Positions 23,675-31,753 of a stretch of 64,000 bases of DNA are shown here, one piece after another. Below the pieces are notes generated by a model. The model was given only the letters and a program-made list of their open reading frames with translations, was not told the origin of the DNA and searched no databases. Position 1 is the first letter of the stretch. Each line of letters begins with the position of its first letter. Made by a program: the position numbers and the translations under genes. The stretch spans positions 62,001 to 126,000 of the forward strand of contig NZ_JAHQCX010000009.1 in assembly GCF_019042245.1 (NCBI RefSeq), read 5' to 3'. Origin of the DNA: Diplocloster modestus. Its GTDB lineage: Bacteria > Bacillota > Clostridia > Lachnospirales > Lachnospiraceae.

Positions 23675-25454
23675 AAAATTCAGACATATGGCTGAGACTG
23701 TCCTGAAGCTCAAACCCTTTATAGCGCCGTATAAATGGAGCTTTCTGGGCGCTATGTTCATGGCGGTATTCGGCGTGGGCGCCATGACGCTGGCCCCTAC
23801 GGTGGAAGGTATGATTACGACTCAGCTGGCAAAGGATACATCGCATATTTTAAAAGGGGAACCGGGTGCAGGGGTACATTTTGATGTGATTCTTAGAATC
23901 CTGGCGGTATTGCTGGTGATCTATCTGATCAAGACACTGGCTCAGATTGTCGGCACTTTCTGGTTGACTAACTCGATACAGAATGCCATGCACGATTTAA
24001 GAAATGAGGTTCAGAATAAGGTGCGCCGGCTTCCGGTACGCTATTTTGACAACCATAAATTCGGTGATATCTTAAGCCGCGTCACAAATGATGTGGAAAC
24101 GGTGTCGAATGCGCTTCAGCAGAGCTTTATACAGATTGTTACAGGAGTTCTGACTCTGGCCCTGGCCATCACCATGATGTTTACCATTCAGCCGCTGATG
24201 GCTTGTATCTCGATTCTGATTATCCCGATCAGCCTGATCATAACCCGGGGTGTGGTCAGACGCAGCCAGAAGCAGTTTAAAGCACAGCAGGATTCCATGG
24301 GAGCGTTAAACGGAACCATCACGGAGCTATATGGGGGCTACAATGAAATCCTGCTGTTCGGAAAACAGGAAGATTCGATCCGGCAGTTTGAAGAGGTTAA
24401 TGATGAACTGCAGAAGCACGCGTTTAAGGCCCAGTTTGTATCTTCTTTGATGAATCCGCTGATTTCGCTGACCACTTATCTGTGTATCGGAAGTATCGCC
24501 GTACTTGGATGCTTTCAGGTGATATCCGGAAATATTACCGTCGGTAATCTCCAGGCATTTATCCGTTATATCTGGCAGATCAACGATCCGCTGTCCCAGG
24601 TGTCCCAGCTGTCAACACAGCTTCAGGCGGCTTTCGCTGCCCTGAACCGGATCTATGAGGTGCTGGAGGAGGAAGAGGAAGTGGCAGAAGCGGATCCGCC
24701 GGTTCAGCTAAGCCAGGTTAAGGGAAATGTAACCTTTGATAATGTAACCTTTGGCTATGGGGATACGCCGGTGGTGCAGAATCTGAATGCTCAGATTAAA
24801 GCAGGTCAGATGGTTGCCATCGTCGGCCCGACCGGAGCCGGAAAGACGACGCTGATCAATCTGCTGCTTCGGTTTTATGATGTGGAAGGCGGAAGCATAC
24901 AGATCGATGGAGTGGATATCCGGGATATGAGACGGGAAGATTTAAGAGCTCTCTTTGGCATGGTGCTTCAGGATACCTGGCTGTTCTCTGGAACGATTTA
25001 TGACAATATCCGCTACGGCCGGCTGGATGCCCGGAAGGATCAGGTGATCAATGCCGCCAAGCTGGCGAATGTCCATCATTTTATCCGAACCCTGCCAAGA
25101 GGTTATGATATGATGATCAACGAGGAAGGCAATAATATTTCCCAGGGTGAAAAACAGCTGCTGACCATCGCCAGGGCGATCCTGAAGGACCCGAAAATCC
25201 TGATCCTGGATGAGGCCACCTCATCTGTGGATACCCGGTTGGAGAAAATGCTTCAGAATGCGATGCATAAGGTGCTGGAAGGACGCACCAGTTTCGTCAT
25301 CGCCCATCGTCTGTCTACGATCAAAAATGCGGATATGATTATGGTGCTGCATGACGGTAATATCGAAGAAGTAGGGACACACGAAACGCTGATGAAGAAG
25401 CGGGGATATTACGAGCAGCTGTATAATTCACAGTTCGCGGCGGCGCAGGAGTAG
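23667..25454 (+). CDS. ABC exporter half-transporter B (catalytic partner)
   Basis: The 595-residue half-transporter starts at the ATG at 23667, after GAGGAGGAAT. It has six N-terminal membrane helices and an ATPase with Walker A GPTGAGKTTL and Walker B ILILDEATSSVDT carrying the catalytic Glu. The signature, however, is ISQGEKQLLT, with Gln replacing the first Gly of the LSGGQ motif. Together with gene A this gives one consensus and one degenerate ATP site, as expected of a heterodimer. Stop and start overlap by 8 bp, so the two subunits are translated together. Confidence 0.93.
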   Translation: MLKKFRHMAETVLKLKPFIAPYKWSFLGAMFMAVFGVGAMTLAPTVEGMITTQLAKDTSHILKGEPGAGVHFDVILRILAVLLVIYLIKTLAQIVGTFWLTNSIQNAMHDLRNEVQNKVRRLPVRYFDNHKFGDILSRVTNDVETVSNALQQSFIQIVTGVLTLALAITMMFTIQPLMACISILIIPISLIITRGVVRRSQKQFKAQQDSMGALNGTITELYGGYNEILLFGKQEDSIRQFEEVNDELQKHAFKAQFVSSLMNPLISLTTYLCIGSIAVLGCFQVISGNITVGNLQAFIRYIWQINDPLSQVSQLSTQLQAAFAALNRIYEVLEEEEEVAEADPPVQLSQVKGNVTFDNVTFGYGDTPVVQNLNAQIKAGQMVAIVGPTGAGKTTLINLLLRFYDVEGGSIQIDGVDIRDMRREDLRALFGMVLQDTWLFSGTIYDNIRYGRLDARKDQVINAAKLANVHHFIRTLPRGYDMMINEEGNNISQGEKQLLTIARAILKDPKILILDEATSSVDTRLEKMLQNAMHKVLEGRTSFVIAHRLSTIKNADMIMVLHDGNIEEVGTHETLMKKRGYYEQLYNSQFAAAQE

Positions 25455-25564
25455 AGGCTTGTGCAGGTGCCGGCAACTGTTGGATGGAACAGGATGGGGA
25501 TGGATTCGGTGGACCAGGATGGACTCGGGGTGGGCCAGGATGGATTTGAATGGACACAGAGGGA

Positions 25565-25593
25565 TTGACAGGAGATATGTTGAGGCTTATAAT
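25565..25593 (+). promoter_or_regulatory. Promoter of the FMN-riboswitch/ribU transcript
   Basis: A consensus TTGACA (25565-25570) and TATAAT (25588-25593) lie 17 bp apart. The predicted start site near 25600 puts the riboswitch at the start of the transcript. The preceding 110 bp are G-rich with degenerate GGATGGA repeats and no gene. Confidence 0.75.
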
Positions 25594-25622
25594 TATAACA
25601 AACATTTGAATATCGGATGTCT

Positions 25623-25768
25623 TCAGGGCAGGGTGACTTAAAGTGCTTCGCACTTTTAGAATTCCCGATCGGCGGTATAGTCCGCGAGCGTGTAAGCGCA
25701 GGTGCTTTCGAGCACAGGATTTGGTGAAATTCCAAAACCGACAGTATAGTCTGGATGAAAGAAGGCGT
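25623..25768 (+). ncRNA. FMN riboswitch (RFN element)
   Basis: The aptamer shows the family's conserved strings in order: CAGGGCAGGGTGA, GAATTCCCGATCGGCGGTA, TAGTCCGCGAGCG, then GGATTTGGTGAAATTCC, and ACCGACAGTATAGTCTGGATG. The variable arm AAGTGCTTCGCACTT is a neat hairpin. The aptamer is followed by a terminator hairpin and ribU, so flavin mononucleotide should turn off the downstream gene. Confidence 0.96.
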
Positions 25769-25827
25769 GTTGAAATATTAAGAAAAACCGGCTGGTAAAA
25801 GAGCCGGAGTTTTCGCAAGCTGGAATT

Positions 25828-25863
25828 TTAACACCTGGAGGACATGTCTTTCAGGTGTTTTTA
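25828..25863 (+). terminator. Riboswitch-controlled terminator
   Basis: Hairpin ACACCTG...GGACATGTC...CAGGTGT followed by TTTTTA, directly between the FMN aptamer and ribU. It is the natural expression platform for transcription attenuation. Confidence 0.8.
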
Positions 25864-25897
25864 TATTCCATAAACTTTTTCAGAGGAGGACTAAAGT

Positions 25898-26548
25898 ATG
25901 AATGCGAGAACAAAGAAACTGACAACGGTGGCGATGCTGTGCGCGATCGCCTATCTGGTAATGGTGATCGGGAGAATACCGGTCGTATTGTTTCTGAAAT
26001 ACGATCCAAAGGATGTTATTATAACCATGGGTGGTTTTATGTTCGGGCCAATCGCTTCACTGGCAATCTCGGTGATCGTATCCCTGGTAGAAATGTTCAC
26101 AGTTAGTGATACAGGAATAATCGGGTGTATTATGAATATCCTGTCATCCTGTTCGTTTGCGTGCACGGCGGCTGTGATCTATAAGAAGAAGCATACAGTG
26201 GGCGGAGCGGTAGGAGGTTTGGCCGTGGGACTTGTTCTGATGACGGGAATTATGCTTCTTTGGAATTATTTTGTCACGCCGATTTATATGGGGTATCCAA
26301 GGGAAGCGGTTGCAGAATTACTAATTCCGGCATTTTTGCCGTTTAACCTGCTAAAAGGCGGTTTAAATGCTGCGATTACGATGCTGATCTATAAACCGTT
26401 GGTTACGGCCCTGAGAAAAGCAAGGCTGATTCCGGAATCCACCGGACATTCCAGTAAGCAGTCAGGAAAGATTGGAATCGTGCTGGTCTCGGGACTGGTA
26501 CTGGTCAGCTGCATACTGCTTGTTCTGGTTATGAAAGGTGTACTGTAA
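25898..26548 (+). CDS. ribU: Riboflavin ECF transporter S component RibU
   Basis: The 216-residue membrane protein has about six helices and is the substrate-binding S component of an energy-coupling factor transporter. The sequence FLKYDPKDVIITMGGFMFGP is characteristic of RibU. It would use the shared EcfA/EcfT module, which is not in this window, to import riboflavin. The FMN riboswitch upstream fits this job precisely. GAGGAGGACT precedes the ATG. Confidence 0.95.
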   Translation: MNARTKKLTTVAMLCAIAYLVMVIGRIPVVLFLKYDPKDVIITMGGFMFGPIASLAISVIVSLVEMFTVSDTGIIGCIMNILSSCSFACTAAVIYKKKHTVGGAVGGLAVGLVLMTGIMLLWNYFVTPIYMGYPREAVAELLIPAFLPFNLLKGGLNAAITMLIYKPLVTALRKARLIPESTGHSSKQSGKIGIVLVSGLVLVSCILLVLVMKGVL

Positions 26549-26550
26549 TA

Positions 26551-26612
26551 TCAGGGTCTGTTTAATCAGAAATAGGGTCTGCTTAATTAAAAATAGGATC
26601 TGCTGCTCTGGC
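26551..26612 (+). repeat. Short imperfect direct repeats after ribU
   Basis: Three copies of a unit like AGGGTCTGTTTAATCAGAAAT occur in a row (from about 26552, 26573 and 26595), the last two with two to four changes. They abut the lysin-domain remnant and may mark the left edge of foreign DNA. Confidence 0.5.
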
Positions 26613-26783
26613 GTCACAGTGGATTGGGCACAGAAGCGCTTAAACGAGCTGTCAAGCGCTGGACTTGAAGAAGATGGAGAATATGGCCCAGCGACCGAAA
26701 ATGCGGTGGAGAAGCGCCAGAGGACGGCAGGATTGAAAGCAGATGGTCTTTGTGGTCCAAAGACGATTGGTGGTCTGATATAA
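26613..26783 (+). pseudogene. Peptidoglycan-binding domain remnant
   Basis: A reading frame ending at 26783 encodes DWAQKRLNELSSAGLEEDGEYGPATENAVEKRQRTAGLKADGLCGPKTIGGLI across the stretch; this is one PG_binding_1 repeat (xxxDGxxGPxTxxAVxxFQ). The expected FQ is replaced (KRQ), and no catalytic domain, start codon with ribosome site or signal peptide precedes it. It is most likely the C-terminal end of a phage endolysin or autolysin. Confidence 0.7.
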
Positions 26784-26796
26784 GACATAAATTTAG

Positions 26797-26822
26797 AGCA
26801 TCCGAAAGGGTGCTCTTTTTTT
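26797..26822 (+). terminator. Intrinsic terminator
   Basis: Perfect hairpin GAGCATCC-GAAA-GGGTGCTC followed by seven T, right after the remnant's stop codon. Confidence 0.9.
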
Positions 26823-26899
26823 GATGGATGCTTCCAATAATTACCATTGGATCAAGTAGAAAAACTAAATATGATAGATATATGGAGGTATGATAATAT

Positions 26900-27190
26900 A
26901 TGGAGAAAGACATTTTATCAGAGATGATTGAAAAGCAATATCAGACGCTGGAAAAGCATAGCCGTATTATGGCCACACCTATACTCAATGGATCATACCA
27001 TGCGTCTTGTCAATCATATATTAATGAGAAAGGGAAGCTGGCTCCATGGCGGATCAGCTTTGAAAGCGATGGATTATTACATATCTGGAACAATATACGA
27101 ATATCGTCATGCCATAATTGGGGTCTGTGCCGTGTTTATACTGGTCTCACACGTGATGAAGTATTCCATTATCGATTTAGGTTGAAATAA
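26900..27190 (+). CDS. Small protein of unknown function
   Basis: A 96-residue frame begins at ATG 26900 behind GGAGG (26884-26888). It starts MEKDILSEMIEKQYQTLEKHS, a helical stretch, then a part rich in Trp, Ser and Asn, and a basic end. I recognise no domain. It lies in the accessory region between the lysin remnant and the AT-rich pair, on the opposite strand from the latter. The second half also reads as a hydrophobic stretch in another frame, so a frameshifted remnant is possible. Only the ribosome site supports it. Confidence 0.4.
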   Translation: MEKDILSEMIEKQYQTLEKHSRIMATPILNGSYHASCQSYINEKGKLAPWRISFESDGLLHIWNNIRISSCHNWGLCRVYTGLTRDEVFHYRFRLK

Positions 27191-27273
27191 TACAAATTAA
27201 CCTGTAAGTGGGAATTAAAAATACTATTAAATTCCACCTCTAAAACAGTCTATCTAAAAGAATAATTGGCCAC

Positions 27274-28068
27274 TCATTTTTTGAGCGGCTTTGCGGTTAA
27301 AGACAAGTAAATAAAAACACCTATTAATATAATAAAAATTATACAATCAATAATAAATCTACCATTCTGGTTCCAATTTATATTGTTTTTTACTGTAATA
27401 TTATATTTAATTAATTTTTTATATTCCGTTTTGTCGCTATAATTATGATAATAAACAATTGTTCCTTCTTCAACGGTATCATCTATTGCTCTATAAGACA
27501 ACATAAAGCACCCAAAAAGCAATGAATTAGGCATAATCCCGTATTTTGCCGGAAAAGAAAAACAAATACTATTAGAATCTACGTGTGAAGGGGCCTCGGT
27601 TTCAAGTAATTTTTTAACACAAAAATCTGTTTTTGAATATGCGGCGCCATAGAATTCAAAAGAATTTGTATTTTTAAAATTATAATTATATCCAAGACGA
27701 TCTTCATTTAAAATATTAATAAATCTATTGCTTTTGCACCAATCATAAAAGAATACTATGTTGGTTTCTTGTTGATCAGAGTTTTTAAAGGCGAAATAAA
27801 TAAGTCGCAAATCTGGATCTTTATCGTCAACTGTCACGTTTCTTGTTTTATCAAATTTAACGTTCAAAAATTGTGAAGAATCATAGATATTTTTATTATT
27901 AATTTTATCATGTATTAATTGTTTTTGATAATCATTTAACTCGCTGATAATATCTGACGGGATATTTAGTTCTTCCAAATAATTATTAGTCATTGTATCT
28001 GCTTTGATATCTACATTAATATATATAATAGTAAAGGTAAAGAATATTAAAAACAAAAATCTTTTCAA
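27274..28068 (-). CDS. AT-rich exported protein with C-terminal membrane anchor, paralogue 1
   Basis: The 264-residue protein begins at TTG (28068) after a GGGGGGAT site. It has an N-terminal signal segment (FLFLIFFTFTIIYINV), an extracytoplasmic domain, and a hydrophobic helix near the end (FIIDCIIFIILIGVFIYLSL) with a Lys-rich stop-transfer tail. Residues after the signal (YLEELNIPSDIISELNDYQ) align with those of the next gene (YLNTLGYPEEVLDKLNDHQ), and further matches occur at IVFFYDWC/VYIAYNWL and FPAKYGIMPNS/IPLSYGYYPSF. No known family is evident. Codon use is far more AT-rich than that of the surrounding genes, suggesting transfer. Confidence 0.75.
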   Translation of the reverse strand: MKRFLFLIFFTFTIIYINVDIKADTMTNNYLEELNIPSDIISELNDYQKQLIHDKINNKNIYDSSQFLNVKFDKTRNVTVDDKDPDLRLIYFAFKNSDQQETNIVFFYDWCKSNRFINILNEDRLGYNYNFKNTNSFEFYGAAYSKTDFCVKKLLETEAPSHVDSNSICFSFPAKYGIMPNSLLFGCFMLSYRAIDDTVEEGTIVYYHNYSDKTEYKKLIKYNITVKNNINWNQNGRFIIDCIIFIILIGVFIYLSLTAKPLKK

Positions 28069-28107
28069 AAATATCCCCCCTATTTTCAGAACAAATTTCT
28101 GATATAA

Positions 28108-28150
28108 TAGGCCAATATTAACTTCTAAAAGCTAATTATTGGCCTATTAT
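28108..28150. terminator. Hairpin between the AT-rich paralogues
   Basis: Arms AATAGGCCAATA and TATTGGCCTATT form a stable stem with a loop of about 15 nt. It lies after paralogue 2 and before paralogue 1 on the minus strand. The tail is not a clean T-run, so attenuation or mRNA protection is also possible. Confidence 0.45.
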
Positions 28151-28189
28151 TCTTGTATTACTTATAACATATTTGACAATAATTTATTG

Positions 28190-29017
28190 TCATTCTACTG
28201 CATAGTTATTGTCAGAGCTATAATAGAACATATATCCTCTTGTATCTGCATTATTTGTAGATACTGAAACACCAAGGCCGGCATATCCGAAATCAATTGA
28301 GACATTACCTAAATAATGTGCATATTGAAGTGAAATTGGAGAAACAGTGTGAGATACTCTATTAAAATTAGGTATAAAATATAGTAAAACTTCCCCATAG
28401 GAGTTAAATGAAGGATAATAGCCATATGATAGTGGTATGTCGAAACCGAGACCACCTGAATTAAGTAAAGCGGGCGTTGTTACTGTCTCAATATCAACGT
28501 TTTGACCATTTACAAGCGTACAAGCATAAGCAGCAAATCCTATATAATTGAAGAGGTTACTGTCCCAATTAATAGTTATTGCATCTCTATTTCTAACAAC
28601 AGGGGTATTGAGCCAATTATATGCTATATAAACTTCAACACTTGATATATCCATACTCCAATCGGCTTCAACATAATTTGTATAAATGGCAGTTATACTT
28701 AAATCTGACTCTGCAATGGTACCTCTAGTTTGAGGTTTATCAACTAATGCCCCGCTTTCATCAAATGATAGAATTTGTGTTTCAGAACCTGCATATTCTA
28801 CTATTTTACCATTAGAGTTTTCTTGAATTGATTGGTATAGTGTGTGTACCTGATGGTCATTTAGTTTATCCAATACTTCTTCCGGATACCCTAAAGTATT
28901 CAGATATAATCTTTCATGAACTTCAACGTTTTCAGAAGCCATGGCTGATGTAGCAAATAAAAGCGTTAATAATATCGTGCTAAGAATCAAAGACATTAAT
29001 TTCTTATACAGTTTCAT
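28190..29017 (-). CDS. AT-rich secreted protein, paralogue 2
   Basis: The 275-residue protein starts with ATG after AAGGAGGGATTC. It has a clear signal peptide (KLMSLILSTILLTLLFATSAMA, cleavage after ASAMA-like site near residue 27) and no later membrane helix, so it is probably released. The mature part is rich in Tyr, Asn, Ser and aromatic beta-strand patterns. It shares the post-signal motif and several later blocks with the downstream paralogue, which has a membrane anchor instead. The family is not one I know. A secreted/anchored pair of homologues could be an effector with its immunity or receptor partner; that is speculation. Confidence 0.8.
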   Translation of the reverse strand: MKLYKKLMSLILSTILLTLLFATSAMASENVEVHERLYLNTLGYPEEVLDKLNDHQVHTLYQSIQENSNGKIVEYAGSETQILSFDESGALVDKPQTRGTIAESDLSITAIYTNYVEADWSMDISSVEVYIAYNWLNTPVVRNRDAITINWDSNLFNYIGFAAYACTLVNGQNVDIETVTTPALLNSGGLGFDIPLSYGYYPSFNSYGEVLLYFIPNFNRVSHTVSPISLQYAHYLGNVSIDFGYAGLGVSVSTNNADTRGYMFYYSSDNNYAVE

Positions 29018-29274
29018 ATGAATCCCTCCTTAAAATGTTAGACGTGTTTTAAACATTCATTTTTAGGTTAGTAACTTATTAACACTGCGCAATGTTTAAT
29101 TACATATTACTATTTATTTTTAGAATTTTAGAATAAGGTGCTTAAATGACATATATTGACTTTATATTTTAGAATTGCAAATTTATTATCGTCTAAATTA
29201 TATTATTTATCTTATTTGAAAATGTGGTACCGCTCTAGGATTTTTCCTAACAATCCGGGGGAAGGGAGGACGAA

Positions 29275-29469
29275 ATGTCATCCTCCCTGCCGCCAATTCA
29301 AAGTGCAGACGTACGAAATTCCTTCGTCCGGAAATACGACGAGGAGGTCATTGATCAGGTAAGGCAGTGGTACTGTGACAATGGCTATCCCAGGGACATC
29401 GAATATATGCAGGTGGATGGGCAGAAGAAAGCCTACCATGTGATCTTCCGGGAAGCGGAGGTGGCGTGA
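29275..29469 (+). CDS. Small protein of unknown function (mobile-element type)
   Basis: A 64-residue frame starts at ATG 29275 after GGGAGGACGAA, a strong ribosome site. The product is soluble and charged (KYDEEVIDQVRQWYCDNGYPRDIEYMQVDG). It resembles short proteins of phages and conjugative elements, but I recognise no domain. It is closely followed by another small gene on the same strand. GC content is higher than in the AT-rich pair just before. Confidence 0.55.
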   Translation: MSSSLPPIQSADVRNSFVRKYDEEVIDQVRQWYCDNGYPRDIEYMQVDGQKKAYHVIFREAEVA

Positions 29470-29471
29470 TC

Positions 29472-29672
29472 ATGGGCCTTAGGGAGGATATGGAAATAAA
29501 CATGCTTCAACCGGTTATAGGTATCAGCGGCACTAAGATGAAAGAAGTGTTTGATGAATGGATCGAAGAATATGGTTTTGAGAACATACACTTCATTTGT
29601 TCATTGGCATACAATTTGGGAGAGATTCACGGTAAGCGATTTGATCGGATAAGAAGGAAGAAGTCGGCATAA
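29472..29672 (+). CDS. Small protein of unknown function
   Basis: A 66-residue frame from ATG 29472, preceded by GGAGG at 29457-29461 inside the previous gene's end. The product (MGLREDMEINMLQPVIGISG) continues into a charged helical segment and ends RIRRKKSA. An in-frame GTG at 29466 is an alternative start. No family is recognised. Together with the gene at 29275 it looks like a two-gene fragment of an integrated element. Confidence 0.5.
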   Translation: MGLREDMEINMLQPVIGISGTKMKEVFDEWIEEYGFENIHFICSLAYNLGEIHGKRFDRIRRKKSA

Positions 29673-29748
29673 AATATGGATGGCATTGTACCCGGTAACT
29701 GGTGCAGTGCGTTTCTCGTTTATATGCTTTATTATATGAAGAAAGAAC

Positions 29749-29768
29749 GTTAGTCAAATGTTAGTCAA
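29749..29768. repeat. Pair of GTTAGTCAA direct repeats near tRNA-Thr
   Basis: GTTAGTCAA occurs at 29749-29757 and GTTAGTCAA again at 29760-29768, 11 bp apart. Closely spaced repeats of this kind serve as arm-type binding sites of tyrosine integrases in the attP regions of Gram-positive elements. They sit about 85 bp from the tRNA 3' end. No integrase gene is seen. Confidence 0.45.
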
Positions 29769-29817
29769 GGCCCTAAATAACATCTGTTTTTTATACATTA
29801 TGTTATCACTAAATTTC

Positions 29818-29845
29818 AAAAAACCCCTGATAAAATCAGAGGTTT
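29818..29845 (-). terminator. Terminator of tRNA-Thr
   Basis: On the minus strand the sequence AAACCTCTGAT-TTT-ATCAGGGGTTT is followed by TTT, a hairpin just after the tRNA 3' end. Confidence 0.8.
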
Positions 29846-29852
29846 CCAAACA

Positions 29853-29924
29853 GCTGGAAATCAGATTTGAACTGACGACCTACGCATTACGAGTGCGTCG
29901 CTCTACCGACTGAGCTATTCCAGC
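29853..29924 (-). tRNA. tRNA-Thr (anticodon CGT)
   Basis: A 72-nt cloverleaf on the minus strand. The acceptor stem is GCTGGAA/TTCCAGC, the D arm is GCTCAGTCGGTAGAGC, the anticodon stem-loop is ACGCA-CTCGTAA-TGCGT, and the T arm is GTCAG-TTCAAAT-CTGAT. The anticodon CGT reads ACG codons. The 3' CCA is not encoded. Its 3' end faces the accessory region at 26.6-29.8 kb. Confidence 0.97.
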
Positions 29925-30053
29925 ATATCCAATTTTCCCGGCCGAAAACAGCCACATCCATTATTATACTCATTTTAGAAAAATATGCAAGACTTTTTTT
30001 ACAAAATCACCTAAATTTCTCATCGATGTTTACTATTCACAGCCAACTGGGAG

Positions 30054-30124
30054 AGGACAGGCCCCTTTCTCCGCATAGCCGCTTGAAAATTTAGCGCTAC
30101 AACCGAGAGATGCCAGTCCCCTCC
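30054..30124. repeat. Partial copy of the palindromic intergenic repeat
   Basis: Contains GGACAGGCCCCTTTCTCC (30054-30072) and, about 30 bp on, GATGCCAGTCCCCTCC (to 30124). These are the inner and outer right arms of the element at 21597, so this is a half-element. Confidence 0.75.
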
Positions 30125-30144
30125 ACACCCTCTTATCCCTGTAT

Positions 30145-30324
30145 CTATGAAGGGCCATCTATATGATTCTGTTCCATATTGTCCAATGCGTACTCACAGC
30201 ATTGAACCACCAGCTGATTAAAACTGATATCATTTTCAAATGCAAGTCTCTCCAGATTTTGTATCAGATCATTAGGCATCCGGATTGTTTTGTTCGATGA
30301 TTTCATTTTTTTTATTTCAAACAT
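30145..30324 (-). CDS. Ribbon-helix-helix DNA-binding protein (CopG/Arc-like)
   Basis: A 59-residue protein starts at ATG 30324 behind GGAGGTGATGAT, and reads MFEIKKMKSSNKTIRMPNDL followed by an amphipathic helix, a turn and a second helix ending DNMEQNHIDGPS. The pattern of a short strand (KTIRMP) with two helices is that of the RHH fold of CopG-type repressors and antitoxins. No toxin gene accompanies it: the next gene, at 30569, is divergent. It could regulate that gene. Confidence 0.7.
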   Translation of the reverse strand: MFEIKKMKSSNKTIRMPNDLIQNLERLAFENDISFNQLVVQCCEYALDNMEQNHIDGPS

Positions 30325-30568
30325 ATCATCACCTCCATTAGGGTAATTTTATAAGGAAATAAACATTTATAAATACAAGCAAAATTATAAGTAAATATGC
30401 AATTAAAATAATATTGCATATAATTTCAAAAAAGTTTATAATTTTAGTAGTTTTGTATTTCGGCATACAAACAGAATTCGAAATAGGACAGAAATTATTT
30501 TTATGTTTTCCTGTAGTACCGGGTAATATTCCGGATGTTTCAACTTAGCGCCAGGAGGTAAGCAGTAT

Positions 30569-31387
30569 TTGGATACAAAAGAAAATATATTATTTTTTCG
30601 GAACGCATGCACGATGGAGCTTGTCCTTCGGGAACTGCGAAATGAGATTCCCTATAGCCGTATACACCGAGATAAAAAACAGCAGAAGAGTGATAACTGC
30701 TGGAAAAAAGAGTCTGATAAACCCGGATTTCTGTTGTTTATGGCAGGATGGGGAACGGCCAGTGCTATCCTGATTCTTTTTGTTTTTGTTATGGGAATCA
30801 TAGCATCATTTGCAGAAGAGAACATAGGAATTGCGATTACAAAAGGAATATACACCCTGGAATGGCTGCCGATCAGACTTTATGCATGGGTTCATCAGGA
30901 AACCATTTTCCTTAATAACTATCTTCCGATTCTGGGAATCACACGGATTTTTTTATTATATCCGCTATTGATGGCAACCCTCTTTTGGATGATTCTCTAT
31001 CTGTCCGGTGTATGCTGTTACGTATGGAAAACCTATGGGGTTACACAACTGCGGATCCGATCAGGAGAAACATTATTAAGAAAGATCTACGCTTCAGGAC
31101 CAATGGAACCCAAATACCGAAATGTACAAAATGTATGTCAGCTTTATCACTGGTTCCAAAAACATAACGGGACTAAATGGAGAGAAGTCCTGGCCCGGTT
31201 TCAGAACAGTAAGTTCCAATATAGCCAGGAAGAACTGGACCGCGCATACCAAATGCTTATGGATGTGTGGAAGGAGACAGCGGGGCAATCGAAGCTGGAA
31301 GGTAAAGACCAAATTTCAATCCAAACGGACTTCTACAGCCTTTCGGTTCTTCAATATCTGAGAAAATGCAAATTGATAGAGAACTGA
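30569..31387 (+). CDS. Membrane protein of unknown function
   Basis: The 272-residue protein starts at TTG (30569) after AGGAGGT. The N-terminus (about 45 residues) is cytoplasmic and charged. Two or three hydrophobic helices follow (about residues 52-78 and 125-155), and then a C-terminal charged domain of about 110 residues (KTYGVTQLRIRSGETLLRK to the end). No catalytic motif is recognisable. It is divergent from the small RHH gene at 30145 with a 244-bp AT-rich intergenic region. It may belong to the same accessory segment. Confidence 0.6.
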   Translation: MDTKENILFFRNACTMELVLRELRNEIPYSRIHRDKKQQKSDNCWKKESDKPGFLLFMAGWGTASAILILFVFVMGIIASFAEENIGIAITKGIYTLEWLPIRLYAWVHQETIFLNNYLPILGITRIFLLYPLLMATLFWMILYLSGVCCYVWKTYGVTQLRIRSGETLLRKIYASGPMEPKYRNVQNVCQLYHWFQKHNGTKWREVLARFQNSKFQYSQEELDRAYQMLMDVWKETAGQSKLEGKDQISIQTDFYSLSVLQYLRKCKLIEN

Positions 31388-31493
31388 TCTTCATGATTGC
31401 CGTGCAATCGTGATATAATATCGCCAGAAATGATAGAGAAATAGAAATGTTAACAAAAGTATTAATTGAGAGGCTATAGAAACAAAAGGAGGC

Positions 31494-31718
31494 ATTAACC
31501 GGCATATTGTTTACTATCCGTTTAAGATAACTACAAAAAATCAGCAGCAGTTCTGCTATAAAGGATTTTTTTGTTATGCTTATTTTCGGATGGATGAGGG
31601 ATCATGTGTGGTACGGCTTCTTTCAGGTACAGTATTCTTGATACGTCTATTTTATGCAGACAATTCCTTTACAGGGTTGCCTGCATTTTTTGTACCTATT
31701 ATGACTGAGAACTTATGA
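31494..31718 (+). other. Open frame without standard start in the leader before the broken MFS gene
   Basis: After AAAGGAGGC the frame runs from an ATT codon (31494) to a TGA at 31718 and gives about 74 residues beginning NRHIVYYPFKITTKNQQQF. Its first ATG is internal (MDEGSCVVRLLSG). It could be a small gene with a rare ATT start or a vestige. The rest of the 480-bp gap holds the leader described next. Confidence 0.3.
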
Positions 31719-31753
31719 CACGAGGAAAAGTCACGGTTGAACAAATAAATTAT

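Noticed and set aside
26928-27185. Second frame across the small gene at 26900
   Set aside because: Its hydrophobic end looks protein-like, but it has no ribosome site; noted only as a sign of possible frameshift.
26551-29850. Intact prophage or conjugative element
   Set aside because: No integrase, replication, capsid or transfer gene can be seen; only small fragments remain.
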